Origin: Achromobacter sp. AONIH1
GTDB lineage: Bacteria > Pseudomonadota > Gammaproteobacteria > Burkholderiales > Burkholderiaceae_B
NCBI RefSeq assembly: GCF_002902905.1
Contig: NZ_CP026124.1
Span: 6,200,001-6,264,000 of the forward strand
Length of the DNA stretch: 64,000 nt
Direction: 5' to 3'
Shown here: positions 16,633 through 26,814 of the stretch, in pieces
Position numbering within the stretch: position 1 is the first letter of the stretch
Layout: each line of letters opens with the position of its first letter
Notes under the pieces: model-generated
What the model was told of the DNA's origin: nothing
The model's database searches: none
What the model saw: the letters and a program-made list of their open reading frames with translations, nothing else
Position numbers and translations under genes: made by a program

Positions 16633-17826
16633 TCAGGCGGCGCGGGCTTCCAGCACGGCCACGGCCGGCAGGGTCTTGCCTTCCAGGAACTCCAGGAAAG
16701 CGCCGCCGCCGGTGGAGATGTAGCCCACCTGCTCGCCGATGCCGTACTTGGCGATGGCGGCCAGCGTGTCGCCGCCGCCGGCGATCGAGAAGCCCTCCGA
16801 GCCGGCGATGGCGCGGGCCACCACTTCGGTGCCATGGGCGAACTGGTCGAACTCGAACACGCCGACCGGGCCGTTCCAGACGATGGTGCCGGCCTGCTTC
16901 AGGATCTCGGCCAGCTGCGCCGCGGTCTGCGGGCCGATGTCCAGGATCATGTCGTCGTCGGCCACGTCCTCGGCCGCCTTGACGGTGGCCTCGGCGTCGG
17001 CGCCGAAGGACTTGGCGCAGACCACGTCCACCGGGATCGGCACGTCGGCGCCGCGCTGCTTCATCAGCTCGATCACGGCGCGGGCCTGATCGACCTGGTC
17101 GGGCTCGGCCAGCGACTTGCCGATCGACAGTCCGGCGGCCAGCATGAAGGTGTTGGCGATGCCGCCGCCCACCACCAGCTGGTCGACCTTGTCGGCCAGC
17201 GATTGCAGGATGGACAGCTTGGTCGAGACCTTGGAGCCGCCGACGATGGCGACCAGCGGACGCTTGGGCTCATGCAGGGCGCGGCCCAGCGCGTCCAGCT
17301 CGGCTTCCAGCAGCGGACCGGCGCAGGCCACCGGCGCGAAGCGCGCGATGCCGTGCGTGGTGGCCTCGGCGCGGTGCGCCGTGCCGAAGGCGTCGTTGAC
17401 GTAGACGTCGCACAACGCGGCCATCTTCCTGGCCAGCGCCTCGTCGTCCTTCTTCTCGCCGACGTTGACGCGGCAGTTTTCCAGCAGCACGACCTGGCCG
17501 GCGTCGACCTTGACGCCGTCAACCCAGTTCTGCACCAGCGGCACGGGCATGCCCAGCAGCTCGGACAGGCGCTGGCCGACCTTGGCCAGCGAATCGGCCT
17601 CGGTCAGCACGCCCTCTTTCGGGCGGCCCAGGTGGGACGTGACCATCACGGCCGCGCCGGCGTCCAGGGCCAGGCGGATGCCGGGCACGGAGGCGCGGAT
17701 GCGGGTGTCTTCGGAAATGCGACCGGCGTCGTCGAACGGCACGTTCAGGTCGGCGCGGATGAACACGCGCTTGCCGGACAGGGCGCCGGCCTTGGCCAGC
17801 GCGGACAGGGTTTGTACCTTGGGCAT
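16633..17826 (-). CDS. pgk: Phosphoglycerate kinase
   Basis: A 397-residue enzyme of standard length. Characteristic blocks: [20 protein letters not shown] at the N-terminus, [11 protein letters not shown], the Lys-rich [16 protein letters not shown] and the C-terminal nucleotide-binding [16 protein letters not shown]. It interconverts 1,3-bisphosphoglycerate and 3-phosphoglycerate with ATP. It is the last gene of tkt-gap-pgk, separated from gap by 95 bases holding a large hairpin and followed by a strong terminator. AGGAAG lies in front of the ATG at 17826. Confidence 0.97.
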   Translation of the reverse strand: MPKVQTLSALAKAGALSGKRVFIRADLNVPFDDAGRISEDTRIRASVPGIRLALDAGAAVMVTSHLGRPKEGVLTEADSLAKVGQRLSELLGMPVPLVQNWVDGVKVDAGQVVLLENCRVNVGEKKDDEALARKMAALCDVYVNDAFGTAHRAEATTHGIARFAPVACAGPLLEAELDALGRALHEPKRPLVAIVGGSKVSTKLSILQSLADKVDQLVVGGGIANTFMLAAGLSIGKSLAEPDQVDQARAVIELMKQRGADVPIPVDVVCAKSFGADAEATVKAAEDVADDDMILDIGPQTAAQLAEILKQAGTIVWNGPVGVFEFDQFAHGTEVVARAIAGSEGFSIAGGGDTLAAIAKYGIGEQVGYISTGGGAFLEFLEGKTLPAVAVLEARAA

Positions 17827-17854
17827 ATGCTTTGCTTCCTAGAGTTGGCGAACA

Positions 17855-17904
17855 AAGGGGACGAACCCGCTTTCCGCCGTGGCGGAAAACCCGTTCGTCC
17901 CCTT
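17855..17904. repeat. Large two-segment inverted repeat between gap and pgk
   Basis: AAGGGGACGAAC pairs with GTTCGTCCCCTT, and an inner TTTCCGCC pairs with GGCGGAAA around a 2-base centre; internal 4-base asymmetries lie between. In the mRNA it would form a long hairpin inside the operon. No U run follows, so an RNA-processing or stability element is more likely than a terminator. Confidence 0.65.
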
Positions 17905-17921
17905 CGATCCGACAGCGATGC

Positions 17922-18947
<1,026 letters not shown>

Positions 18948-20984
18948 TTACAGAACTTGCTTGACGGTCTCGGCCACCTTGTCGGCGGTCAGCCCGAAGA
19001 ACTTGAACAGCGCGCCGGCCGGGGCGGATTCGCCGTAGCGGTCGATGCCGACCACGGCGCCTTCCAGGCCCACGTACTTGTGCCAGAAGGCGGTCACGCC
19101 GGCCTCGACGGCCACGCGCGGCAGGCCCTTGGGCAGCACGGACTGCTTCCAGGCGGCGTCCTGCTTGTCGAACACGTCGGTGCTGGGCATGGAGACCACG
19201 CGCACGGCGATGCCGTCCTTGGCCAGCTGGGCCTGCGCGTCCAGCGCGATGGCGACTTCCGAGCCGGTGGCGATGATGACGGCGCGGGCGCCGTCGGCGT
19301 CGCGCAGCACATAGCCGCCGCGGGCGATGGCGGCCACGGTGGCGGCATCGCGCTGCACGAAGGGCAGGTTCTGGCGCGACAGCAGCAGCGCGGTCGGGCC
19401 GCCGTCATGCACGTCCATGCCGATGCTGGTCGGACGCGTCACGGCGGCGTTCCAGGCCACGGCGGTCTCGGCCGTGTCGCAGGGACGCCAGAGCGACAGG
19501 TTGGGGATCAGGCGCAGGCTGGCGGCGTGCTCGATCGACTGGTGAGTCGGACCGTCCTCGCCCAGGCCGATGGAGTCGTGCGTGAACACGTGCACCACGC
19601 GCTGCTTCATCAGCGCGGCCATGCGGATGGCGTTGCGCGAGTAGTCGGAGAAGGTCAGGAAGGTGCCGCCGAACGGCAGGTAGCCGCCGTGCAGCGCCAC
19701 GCCGTTCATGATGGCGGCCATGCCGAATTCGCGCACGCCGTAATTGATGTGGCGGCCGAACTGGATGCCCTGTTCGCCGGCGCGGACGGCGGCGACGCCC
19801 TTCCAGTCGGTGAAGTTCGAGCCGGTCAGGTCGGCCGAGCCGCCCAGCATTTCCGGCAGCAGCGGGGCCAGGGCCGTAATGGCGAACTGCGAGGCCTTGC
19901 GGGTGGCGACGGTTTCGGCCTTTTCCAGCGTGGCGTCCAGGAACGCCTTGAACTGTTCGGCGTAGCCGGCAGGCAGCTCGCCCTTCATGCGGCGCTTGAA
20001 TTCAGCAGCCTCGGCGGGGAATTCGGCGGCATAGGCGTCGAACGCCGATTGCCATTCGGCCTGGGCGGCGGCGCCCTGCTTGCGGCCGTCCCAGCCGTCG
20101 TAGATGGCTTGCGGGATCTGGAACGGCTCGGCCGACCAGCCCAGCGCGGCGCGGGTGGCGGCGATTTCGTCCTTGCCCAGCGGGGCGCCGTGCACATTGT
20201 GGGTGCCGGCCATGTTGGGCGAGCCCTTGCCGATGACGGTGCGGCAGACGATCAGCGTCGGCTTGACCGATTGCGAGCGGGCCTGCTTGATGGCGGCGTC
20301 CACCGCGACGACGTCGTGGCCGTCGATGCCGCGGATCACGTTCCAGCCGTAGCCTTCGAAGCGCTTGGCGGTGTCGTCGGCGAACCAGTGCTCGACGTGA
20401 CCGTCGATGGAGATGCCGTTGTCGTCATACAGCACGACCAGCTTGCCCAGCTTCAGCGTGCCGGCCAGCGAGCAGACTTCGTGCGAGATGCCTTCCATCA
20501 GGCAGCCGTCGCCGGTGAAGGCGTAGGTGTGGTGGTCGACGATGGTGTGGCCGGGCTTGTTGAACTCGGCCGCCAGCAGCGCCTCGGCCAGCGCCATGCC
20601 GACCGCGTTGCCCAGGCCCTGGCCCAGCGGGCCGGTGGTGGTTTCCACGCCCGGGGTGATGCCCACTTCGGGATGGCCCGGCGTCTTGGAGTGCAGCTGG
20701 CGGAAGTTCTTCAGCTCTTCGATCGGCAGATCGTAGCCCGTCAGGTGCAGCAGGGCGTAGATCAGCATGGAGCCGTGGCCATTGGACAGCACGAAGCGGT
20801 CGCGGTTGGCCCAGGCGGGATCCTTGGGATTGTGGCGCAGGTTGCCGGCCCACAGGGCCTGGGCGATTTCCGCCATGCCCATCGGAGCGCCCGGATGCCC
20901 GGAATTCGCTTGTTGCACGGCATCCATCGCGAGGGCGCGGATGGCATCCGCCAAGGCAAGTTTAGGGGCGGTCGGATTGCTCAT
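18948..20984 (-). CDS. tkt: Transketolase
   Basis: A 678-residue thiamine-diphosphate enzyme of normal length. The ThDP-binding motif [20 protein letters not shown] is present, as are the phosphate-site HTKTPGHPE-like segment ([18 protein letters not shown]) and the pyrimidine-domain [16 protein letters not shown]. The C-terminal domain ends around [20 protein letters not shown]. It moves two-carbon units in the pentose phosphate pathway. It is first in the tkt-gap-pgk operon, behind an extended -10 promoter at about 21060. Confidence 0.97.
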   Translation of the reverse strand: MSNPTAPKLALADAIRALAMDAVQQANSGHPGAPMGMAEIAQALWAGNLRHNPKDPAWANRDRFVLSNGHGSMLIYALLHLTGYDLPIEELKNFRQLHSKTPGHPEVGITPGVETTTGPLGQGLGNAVGMALAEALLAAEFNKPGHTIVDHHTYAFTGDGCLMEGISHEVCSLAGTLKLGKLVVLYDDNGISIDGHVEHWFADDTAKRFEGYGWNVIRGIDGHDVVAVDAAIKQARSQSVKPTLIVCRTVIGKGSPNMAGTHNVHGAPLGKDEIAATRAALGWSAEPFQIPQAIYDGWDGRKQGAAAQAEWQSAFDAYAAEFPAEAAEFKRRMKGELPAGYAEQFKAFLDATLEKAETVATRKASQFAITALAPLLPEMLGGSADLTGSNFTDWKGVAAVRAGEQGIQFGRHINYGVREFGMAAIMNGVALHGGYLPFGGTFLTFSDYSRNAIRMAALMKQRVVHVFTHDSIGLGEDGPTHQSIEHAASLRLIPNLSLWRPCDTAETAVAWNAAVTRPTSIGMDVHDGGPTALLLSRQNLPFVQRDAATVAAIARGGYVLRDADGARAVIIATGSEVAIALDAQAQLAKDGIAVRVVSMPSTDVFDKQDAAWKQSVLPKGLPRVAVEAGVTAFWHKYVGLEGAVVGIDRYGESAPAGALFKFFGLTADKVAETVKQVL

Positions 20985-21055
20985 TCGAAAGGCTCTTTGA
21001 TGCTGGCCGACCCATCGCGAAATAGGGGCCAGTTAAGTAGGTTGCGAAGCAAAAG

Positions 21056-21064
21056 ATTTTAGCA
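21056..21064 (-). promoter_or_regulatory. Extended -10 promoter element for tkt-gap-pgk
   Basis: On the minus strand TGCTAAAAT gives an extended -10 (TG-N-TAAAAT, 5 of 6 to TATAAT), about 70 bases before the tkt start codon. No convincing -35 was found, which is usual for extended -10 promoters. Confidence 0.45.
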
Positions 21065-21143
21065 CCTGGGGATTTCCCCCCGCCCATCGGCCGGAAGGGC
21101 GAGGCGGAGCGCCGTTTTCACCCCTGTCAGAAACAACGTAGTT

Positions 21144-21157
21144 CCCGCAATTGCGGG
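21144..21157. promoter_or_regulatory. Perfect 14-bp palindrome in the tkt / coiled-coil gene interval
   Basis: CCCGCAATTGCGGG is fully symmetric and lies between the two divergent genes, about 85 bases upstream of the tkt -10 element and 55 bases before the coiled-coil gene start. It could be an operator for either gene; no regulator is assigned. Confidence 0.35.
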
Positions 21158-21212
21158 GATCGGGTCCGACATTCAATATGGCAACGCCTGTCACCTTCCG
21201 GATCTCGCTACG

Positions 21213-21794
21213 ATGATCGCCATGCTCAATATCACGCTTCCCGCCAAGGGCTTCGTCGCCTTGCGCAACGCGCTGGGCGAAGCGCCCGCGATCGCGATCA
21301 GCCAGGCGCTTGACGAGGCCCAGGTTCGCGGCGAAGCCGAGCTGGCCGCGAAGATCCTGGCGGATGCCGAAGCCAGGTTGCAGCGCGCCAGCGCAGAAAC
21401 GGCCGCGAGACTGCAAAAATTCCAGGAAGAATCCAACGCCAGGTTCGAGAAGAACCGTGAAGAATCAAATGCCAGGTTTGAGAAGGGCCGTGAAGAATCA
21501 GACGCCAGGTTCGAGAAACGCCGTGAAGAATCAAACGCCAAACTGGAAAGGTCCCGCGCGGAATTCCAGCAGGTGCACCGCGAGCTGCGCGAGCAGATCG
21601 CCCAACTGCCCAACCGCGAGGAACTCAAGCGCTTCCCCACCCACGCCGACTTGGCCGAATTACGCTCCCACGTGCTGCGCCTGGACAAGAAGATGACCAT
21701 GGGCTTCCTGGCCCTGAGCGCGCTGCAGCTGGCGCCAAACGCCCCGCTCTTCCTGGAATGGGGCGCCAAAGTGGTAGGCTACGCGCTCAAATAG
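21213..21794 (+). CDS. Coiled-coil protein with four 11-residue repeats
   Basis: A 193-residue protein of unknown function. Residues ~35-130 are almost entirely charged coiled coil. Residues 72-115 are four tandem 11-residue units of the type EESNARFEKNR, with small changes at positions 4, 6 and 9-11. An eleven-residue period suits a right-handed hendecad coiled coil. The C-terminal ~30 residues (MGFLALSALQLAPNAPLFLE) are hydrophobic and may be a membrane or tail anchor. The start could also be the ATG at 21222; neither has a strong ribosome binding site. It is divergent from tkt and upstream of rsmE. No domain name was recognised. Confidence 0.65.
   Translation: MIAMLNITLPAKGFVALRNALGEAPAIAISQALDEAQVRGEAELAAKILADAEARLQRASAETAARLQKFQEESNARFEKNREESNARFEKGREESDARFEKRREESNAKLERSRAEFQQVHRELREQIAQLPNREELKRFPTHADLAELRSHVLRLDKKMTMGFLALSALQLAPNAPLFLEWGAKVVGYALK
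21426..21557 (+). repeat. Four tandem 33-bp coding repeats
   Basis: Four consecutive 33-base units (starting at 21426, 21459, 21492 and 21525) encode the EES(N/D)A(R/K) repeats of the coiled-coil protein. The first three are nearly identical in DNA, so copy number can vary by slippage or recombination. Confidence 0.85.
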
Positions 21795-21876
21795 GGCTTG
21801 CCTGCACTGACCCGCAGCATGGCGCCGGCATCCGCGCCGCAAGCCCCTGCTCCCGTCACGCCATTTTGCAACATTC

Positions 21877-22617
21877 ATGTCCGACCCTCGCTTCTTCTGC
21901 GATGTCCCCCTAGCCCCCGGCGCCCGGATCGCCCTGCCCGACGCCCTGGCCCATCACGCATTGCGCGTGCTGCGCCTGCGCGCTGGCGAAGCCATCGTCC
22001 TGTTCGATGGCAAGGGCGGCGAGTATCCGGCCGTGCTGGAAACGGAAGGCAAGACGGGATACGCCCAATTGGGGCCGTTCAACCCCAGGGAAGCGGAGCC
22101 AGCCGGCCGCATCACCCTGGTCCAGGGCCTGCCTTCGGGCGACAAGATGGACTGGGTGATCGAAAAAGCCGTGGAGCTGGGCGCGGTCCGCGTCGTCCCG
22201 GTGGCGGCCCAACGCAGCGTGCTGCAACTGACCGGCCCCCGGCTGGAAAAGCGGGTGGCCCACTGGCAACGCATCGCCCAATCGGCCAGTGAGCAATGCG
22301 GCCGCAATCGCCTCATGAACGTGGACGCGCCGCAAACGCTGGCGCAATGGCTGGAGCAGCCCGCCGAGGGCCTGCGGCTGCTGTGCCATCCGGATGCCGA
22401 CGACGACCTGGCGGGCGCCCTGGCCGCCCTGCGAAATCAGGACGGCACGCCAGCGCTGACCTTGCTGGTGGGTCCCGAGGGCGGCTGGTCCGACAAGGAA
22501 CTCGATCAGGCGCGGACGGCGGGCGTGCAGTCAGTCAGGTTCGGCCCCCGGGTGCTGCGCACGGAAACGGCTGGCCTGGCGCTGATCGCCGCCGCGGCAG
22601 CCCTGCTCGGTTGGTGA
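21877..22617 (+). CDS. rsmE: 16S rRNA (uracil(1498)-N(3))-methyltransferase RsmE
   Basis: A 246-residue SPOUT-class methyltransferase. It has an N-terminal PUA-like domain (ALAHHALRVLRLRAGEAIVL) and a C-terminal trefoil-knot SAM-binding part with LLVGPEGGWSDKELDQA and RFGPRVLRTETAGLALIAA. It methylates U1498 of 16S rRNA in the 30S subunit. The length and ends match the family. It stands as a single gene converging on the barstar gene. Confidence 0.93.
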   Translation: MSDPRFFCDVPLAPGARIALPDALAHHALRVLRLRAGEAIVLFDGKGGEYPAVLETEGKTGYAQLGPFNPREAEPAGRITLVQGLPSGDKMDWVIEKAVELGAVRVVPVAAQRSVLQLTGPRLEKRVAHWQRIAQSASEQCGRNRLMNVDAPQTLAQWLEQPAEGLRLLCHPDADDDLAGALAALRNQDGTPALTLLVGPEGGWSDKELDQARTAGVQSVRFGPRVLRTETAGLALIAAAAALLGW

Positions 22618-22622
22618 CACCG

Positions 22623-22643
22623 GCCCTGCCCGGCGGGCAGGGC
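22623..22643. terminator. 9-bp perfect hairpin between convergent rsmE and barstar genes
   Basis: GCCCTGCCC-GGC-GGGCAGGGC begins 6 bases after the rsmE stop. No U run is present on either strand, so its terminator role is uncertain. Confidence 0.4.
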
Positions 22644-22696
22644 AAGATCGGCGCCGACATCGGCGCCCGCTAGCCCGGAGCGGCCTTCCTTCAGTC

Positions 22697-23167
22697 TTAT
22701 TCGTTGTCGCCGTAGGGCGCGGCGGCGACGCCGGGTTCGGGATCGGGATGACGGCCCGCATGCTCGACCACATACGCAAAGATGCGGCCATTCTCGTGGG
22801 CGAACTCGGCCGCGTCGGCGCAGACGGCCTCGATCCGGGCGGCGTCCTCTTCCAGGGCGGGATCGCCGGAATGCAGCCGGTACAGCCACAGCACCACGCC
22901 GACCTTGTGATCCAGGACGGTATCGCACAGGCAATCGTAGAGCGCGTCCAGGTTGCCGCCGAAATATTCGGGAAAATCCACCGCCTTGACGATGGCGCGC
23001 AGCACGGCCGAGCGGCTGCGCGCCGGATCGCAATTCGCCACGAACAGCGCCAGGCCAAGCTCATGCGCGGCATCTACCACGGCCTTCTTGTCCAGCCCCT
23101 CGTCATGGGGCAAGGCGCCGCCGCGCCGCAACTGGCGCTGCAAGGTAGATTGGGCATTGCGCGTCAT
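22697..23167 (-). CDS. Barstar family protein (ribonuclease inhibitor fold)
   Basis: A 156-residue protein with a central barstar domain. LGLALFVANCDPARSRSAVL is followed by FPEYFGGNLDALYDCLCD, the conserved barstar region whose Asp/Trp-position residues plug the active site of barnase-type RNases. N-terminal (~25) and C-terminal (~25) extensions go beyond the minimal ~90-residue fold. No RNase gene is next to it, so the target is unknown. Its start overlaps the patatin gene stop (ATGA on the minus strand), giving an operon maeB-patatin-barstar. Confidence 0.85.
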   Translation of the reverse strand: MTRNAQSTLQRQLRRGGALPHDEGLDKKAVVDAAHELGLALFVANCDPARSRSAVLRAIVKAVDFPEYFGGNLDALYDCLCDTVLDHKVGVVLWLYRLHSGDPALEEDAARIEAVCADAAEFAHENGRIFAYVVEHAGRHPDPEPGVAAAPYGDNE

Positions 23168-24393
23168 GCCTGTGCCTCCTCGAAAAAGGCGATAACTTCG
23201 CGATTACGCTGCATCGTATCGGCATAACCCAGTTCTATCAATCGCCTGGTGTAGCTGGATTCGAATAGCAGATACGACATCAGCGCGCCGCCCCCGGGCC
23301 GGCCTGGATCGGACGATACACCGAGTACGCGAAAAAGGGCACGGGCCTGCGCCGGCATGTCATCCAGGTGCTCCAGCGCCAGCAGGTCGAGCGACTGGCT
23401 GGGCGTGATGCTCAAGACCCGGATCCGGCGCATGGCGCCGTCCTGGCCGTCCGGAACGGCGTGCTCCATCAACTGGTTGATGCGCTCCAGCCGTTCGACG
23501 TCAGCCGACAGGCCGTCCAGAAAGATACTGGACAGCGCATGGCCGCCCACCTGCGCCAGCGACGGATACGGCGGCGTATCCTCGCGGTTCTCCGGATGGG
23601 TCTCGTCGCGGAATCCGGTGCCGACCACCAGCACCCGATGCGCGCCCAGATGAATCGCCGGACTGATGGGCGCGAGCTGGCGCATGGAGCCATCGCCGCA
23701 CCACTCGCCCTTGCCATGGACGTCGACGCGGCGCGCGGGGAAAACGAAAGGAATGGCCGACGAGGCCATCAGGTGGTCGATGCCGATGTCCGTGGGAATC
23801 GCCAGGCGCAGGTAGCGGTGCCAGGGCTCGATGGGTCGGTGCGCCTGATAGAAGGTCAGGTGTTCGCCGCTGGTATAGCCGGATGCCGTGATGGCCAGCG
23901 CCGAGAGCGCGCCCCGCTCCAGGTTGGACTGCAGGTTGCCGAAGTCGAGCACCCGACCCAGCAGCGCTTGCAGGGGGCTGTTGTCCAGCAGCGACTGGGG
24001 CCGCTTGCGCGTCAGGCCCGAATACATCCAGCCCAGCGACAGCAGGCCCAGCCAGCGCACGCCGGTACGGATCAGCCCTGGCGCGTCGGCCCGGTAGATC
24101 ATGTCGGTGCTCAGCGAGGACCACAGGCGGCGCACCCGCCGCACGCCCAGGTGCGGACGGTCGGCCCGGCAGGCCAGCGCGGCGGCGTTGATGGCGCCCG
24201 CCGAGGTGCCGCAGATGATGTCGAAGGGATTCTGGAAACGGGAGTGCCAATCCGGATCCAGCAACTCCATGATGGCGCTGAGCACGCCGACCTGGTAGGC
24301 GGCGCGCGCGCCGCCCCCGGTCAGGACCAGTCCGGTCGGCGTGCGCGGGCACGCCGGGCCGGCGGGAGCGATTTCAACGCGGCGTATTGACAT
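23164..24393 (-). CDS. Patatin-like phospholipase family protein
   Basis: A 409-residue patatin-domain hydrolase. The oxyanion motif is GGGARAAYQVG (residues ~26-36). The nucleophile is Ser64 in IICGTSAGAINAAAL, and the dyad Asp is in WCGDGSMRQLAPISP. Together they form the Ser-Asp catalytic pair of lipid acyl hydrolases. There is no signal peptide, so it probably acts at the inner face of the membrane or is secreted without one. It overlaps the maeB end by 20 bases and the barstar start by 4. The second half (after ~residue 280) is less conserved. Confidence 0.9.
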   Translation of the reverse strand: MSIRRVEIAPAGPACPRTPTGLVLTGGGARAAYQVGVLSAIMELLDPDWHSRFQNPFDIICGTSAGAINAAALACRADRPHLGVRRVRRLWSSLSTDMIYRADAPGLIRTGVRWLGLLSLGWMYSGLTRKRPQSLLDNSPLQALLGRVLDFGNLQSNLERGALSALAITASGYTSGEHLTFYQAHRPIEPWHRYLRLAIPTDIGIDHLMASSAIPFVFPARRVDVHGKGEWCGDGSMRQLAPISPAIHLGAHRVLVVGTGFRDETHPENREDTPPYPSLAQVGGHALSSIFLDGLSADVERLERINQLMEHAVPDGQDGAMRRIRVLSITPSQSLDLLALEHLDDMPAQARALFRVLGVSSDPGRPGGGALMSYLLFESSYTRRLIELGYADTMQRNREVIAFFEEAQA

Positions 24394-26662
24394 CGACCAC
24401 TGTCATGGCGGTCATGTTGACAATGCGGCGCACGGTCGAGCTGGAGGTCAGGATGTGCACCGGCGCGTTCGCGCCCAGCAGGAACGGACCCACCGCCACG
24501 TTGCCGCCAGCCGCCGTCTTGAGCAGGTTGTAGGCGATGTTGCCCGAGTCCACGTTCGGGCACACCAGCAGGTTGGCATCGCCCTTGAGCGTGGACGAAG
24601 GCAGGATGCGCATCCGCAGCGCCCCGTCCAGCGCGCAGTCGCCGTGCATCTCGCCGTCGATCTCCAGCTCCGGATCCGCCTGGCGCACCAGCTCCAGCGC
24701 ACGGCGCATCTTCGCGCCCGAGGCCGAGCTGCCCGAGCCGAAGTTCGAACGCGACAGCAGCGCCGCCTTGGGCGCCAGGTTCATGCGGCGCATCTGCCGG
24801 GCCGCCGCGACGGTGAACTCGGCGATCTGCTCGGCCGTGGGTTCGTCGTTGACGTGCGTGTCCACCAGCACCACCGTGCGCTCGTTCAGCAGCAGGATGT
24901 TCATGGCGGCATAGACGTTGTGCCCGGGACGCCGGCCAATGACCTCGTCGACGAAGCGCAGATGGTCGTGATAGGCGCCCACCGAGCCGCAGACCATGCC
25001 GTCGGCGTCGCCCAGATGCACCATCATCGCGCCGATCAGCGTCATGCGGCGGCGCATTTCCACGCGCGCCATCTCCTTGGTGATGCCGCGACGGCACATC
25101 AGCTCCCAGTACGTGGTCCAGTACTGATGGAAGCGTTCATCATATTCGGGGTTGGTGACTTCCACGTCCTCCCCCAGGCGCAGGCGCAGGCCCAGCTTTT
25201 CGATGCGGGCCAGCAGCACCGACGGCCGGCCCACCAGGATCGGACGCGCCAGGCCTTCGTCCACCACCACCTGCACCGCGCGCAGCACGCGCTCGTCCTC
25301 GCCTTCCGAGAACACGATGCGCGCCGGGCCGCCCTCGCGCACGATGCGCTTGGCCGCCGAGAACAGCGGCTTCATGAAGGCGCCCGAGTGATACACGAAC
25401 TGCTGCAGCTGTTCCTCGTACGCTTCCAGATCCGCCAGCGGACGCGTCGCCACACCGCCTTCCATCGCCGCCTTGGCCACCGCCGGCGCGATCCGCACGA
25501 TCAGGCGCGGATCGAACGGCTTCGGAATCAGGTAGTCCGCCCCGAACGAGATGTCATACGTGCCATAGGCCGCCGCCACCACTTCGTTCTGCTCTTCCTC
25601 GGCCAGCTCCGCGATCGCGTACACCGCCGCCTTTTCCATCTCGCGCGTGATCGTCGTCGCGCCCACGTCCAGCGCACCCCGGAAAATGTACGGGAAGCAC
25701 AGCACGTTGTTCACCTGGTTCGGATAGTCCGAGCGCCCCGTGGCCATCACCACGTCGTCGCGCACCCCGTGCGCCACCTCCGGCAGGATCTCCGGCGTCG
25801 GGTTGGCCAGCGCCAGGATCAGCGGCCGGGTACCCATCGCCGCCACCATCTCCGGCTTGAGCACGCCCCCGGCCGACAGCCCCAGGAACACGTCCGCCCC
25901 CTCGATCACCTCGGCCAGCTTGCGCGCGTCCGTCTTCTGCGCGAAGCGCGCCTTGTCCGGATCCATCAGCGTCGTGCGGCCCTCGTACACCACCCCTTCG
26001 ATGTCCGTCACCCAGATGTTCTCCAGCGGCAGCCCCAGGTCCACCATCAGGTCCAGGCACGCCAGCGCCGCCGCCCCCGCGCCCGAGGTCACCACCTTCA
26101 CCTGGTCGATCTGCTTGCCCACCACCTTCAGGCCATTGATGAACGCCGCCGACACGCAGATCGCCGTGCCATGCTGGTCATCGTGGAACACCGGGATCTT
26201 CATCCGCTCGCGCAGCTTGCGCTCCACCGTGAAGCACTCCGGCGCCTTGATGTCCTCCAGATTGATCCCGCCGAACGTCGCCTCCAGACCGGCGATGATC
26301 TCCACCAGCTTGTCCGGATCCGTCTCGTTGATCTCGATGTCGTACACATCCAGGCCGGCGAACTTCTTGAACAGCACCGCCTTGCCTTCCATCACCGGCT
26401 TGGACGCCAGCGCGCCGATATTGCCCAGGCCCAGCACCGCCGTGCCGTTGGTGATCACGCCCACCAGATTGCCCCGCGCCGTGTAGCGGAACACATTGGC
26501 CGGGTCGGCCACGATTTCCTCACAGGCCGCCGCCACACCGGGCGAATAGGCCAGCGCCAGGTCGCGCTGGTTGGTCAGCTGCTTGGTGGGGGTGACGGAG
26601 ATTTTGCCGGGGCGCCCGAACTCGTGATATTCGAGGGCGGCTTTGCGAAGATTGGCATCCAT
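24374..26662 (-). CDS. maeB: NADP-dependent malic enzyme with C-terminal PTA-like domain
   Basis: A 762-residue protein of the MaeB type. The N-terminal ~430 residues are malic enzyme, with [52 protein letters not shown] for substrate and metal, and [16 protein letters not shown] for the dinucleotide. The C-terminal ~320 residues resemble phosphate acetyltransferase ([31 protein letters not shown]) and in MaeB act as an acetyl-CoA-responsive regulatory domain. It makes pyruvate, CO2 and NADPH from malate. The start was placed at the ATG before [14 protein letters not shown] by alignment from memory with E. coli MaeB, six codons inside the open frame. Confidence 0.93.
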   Translation of the reverse strand: MDANLRKAALEYHEFGRPGKISVTPTKQLTNQRDLALAYSPGVAAACEEIVADPANVFRYTARGNLVGVITNGTAVLGLGNIGALASKPVMEGKAVLFKKFAGLDVYDIEINETDPDKLVEIIAGLEATFGGINLEDIKAPECFTVERKLRERMKIPVFHDDQHGTAICVSAAFINGLKVVGKQIDQVKVVTSGAGAAALACLDLMVDLGLPLENIWVTDIEGVVYEGRTTLMDPDKARFAQKTDARKLAEVIEGADVFLGLSAGGVLKPEMVAAMGTRPLILALANPTPEILPEVAHGVRDDVVMATGRSDYPNQVNNVLCFPYIFRGALDVGATTITREMEKAAVYAIAELAEEEQNEVVAAAYGTYDISFGADYLIPKPFDPRLIVRIAPAVAKAAMEGGVATRPLADLEAYEEQLQQFVYHSGAFMKPLFSAAKRIVREGGPARIVFSEGEDERVLRAVQVVVDEGLARPILVGRPSVLLARIEKLGLRLRLGEDVEVTNPEYDERFHQYWTTYWELMCRRGITKEMARVEMRRRMTLIGAMMVHLGDADGMVCGSVGAYHDHLRFVDEVIGRRPGHNVYAAMNILLLNERTVVLVDTHVNDEPTAEQIAEFTVAAARQMRRMNLAPKAALLSRSNFGSGSSASGAKMRRALELVRQADPELEIDGEMHGDCALDGALRMRILPSSTLKGDANLLVCPNVDSGNIAYNLLKTAAGGNVAVGPFLLGANAPVHILTSSSTVRRIVNMTAMTVVDVNTPR

Positions 26663-26814
26663 GGGATCGGCGAGAAGCAAGTGCTAGTACAGGAAAGGGG
26701 GAAATTCTATTCCTACGGCGGCCGGCGCGATATGGCTGCGGGCGCGGGCCGCGCCCGTCCGCCAGCCCGCGCCGGCGGGGCCAGCCCATCTTACCCGCGG
26801 CCCGCGGACCGCCG

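Noticed and set aside
18957..21062. A 701-codon plus-strand open frame opposite tkt
   Set aside because: Antisense shadow of transketolase; composition typical of GC-rich complement frames.
21426..21557. CRISPR-like array
   Set aside because: The 33-bp units are directly adjacent without spacers and stay in frame in a coding sequence; they are protein repeats.
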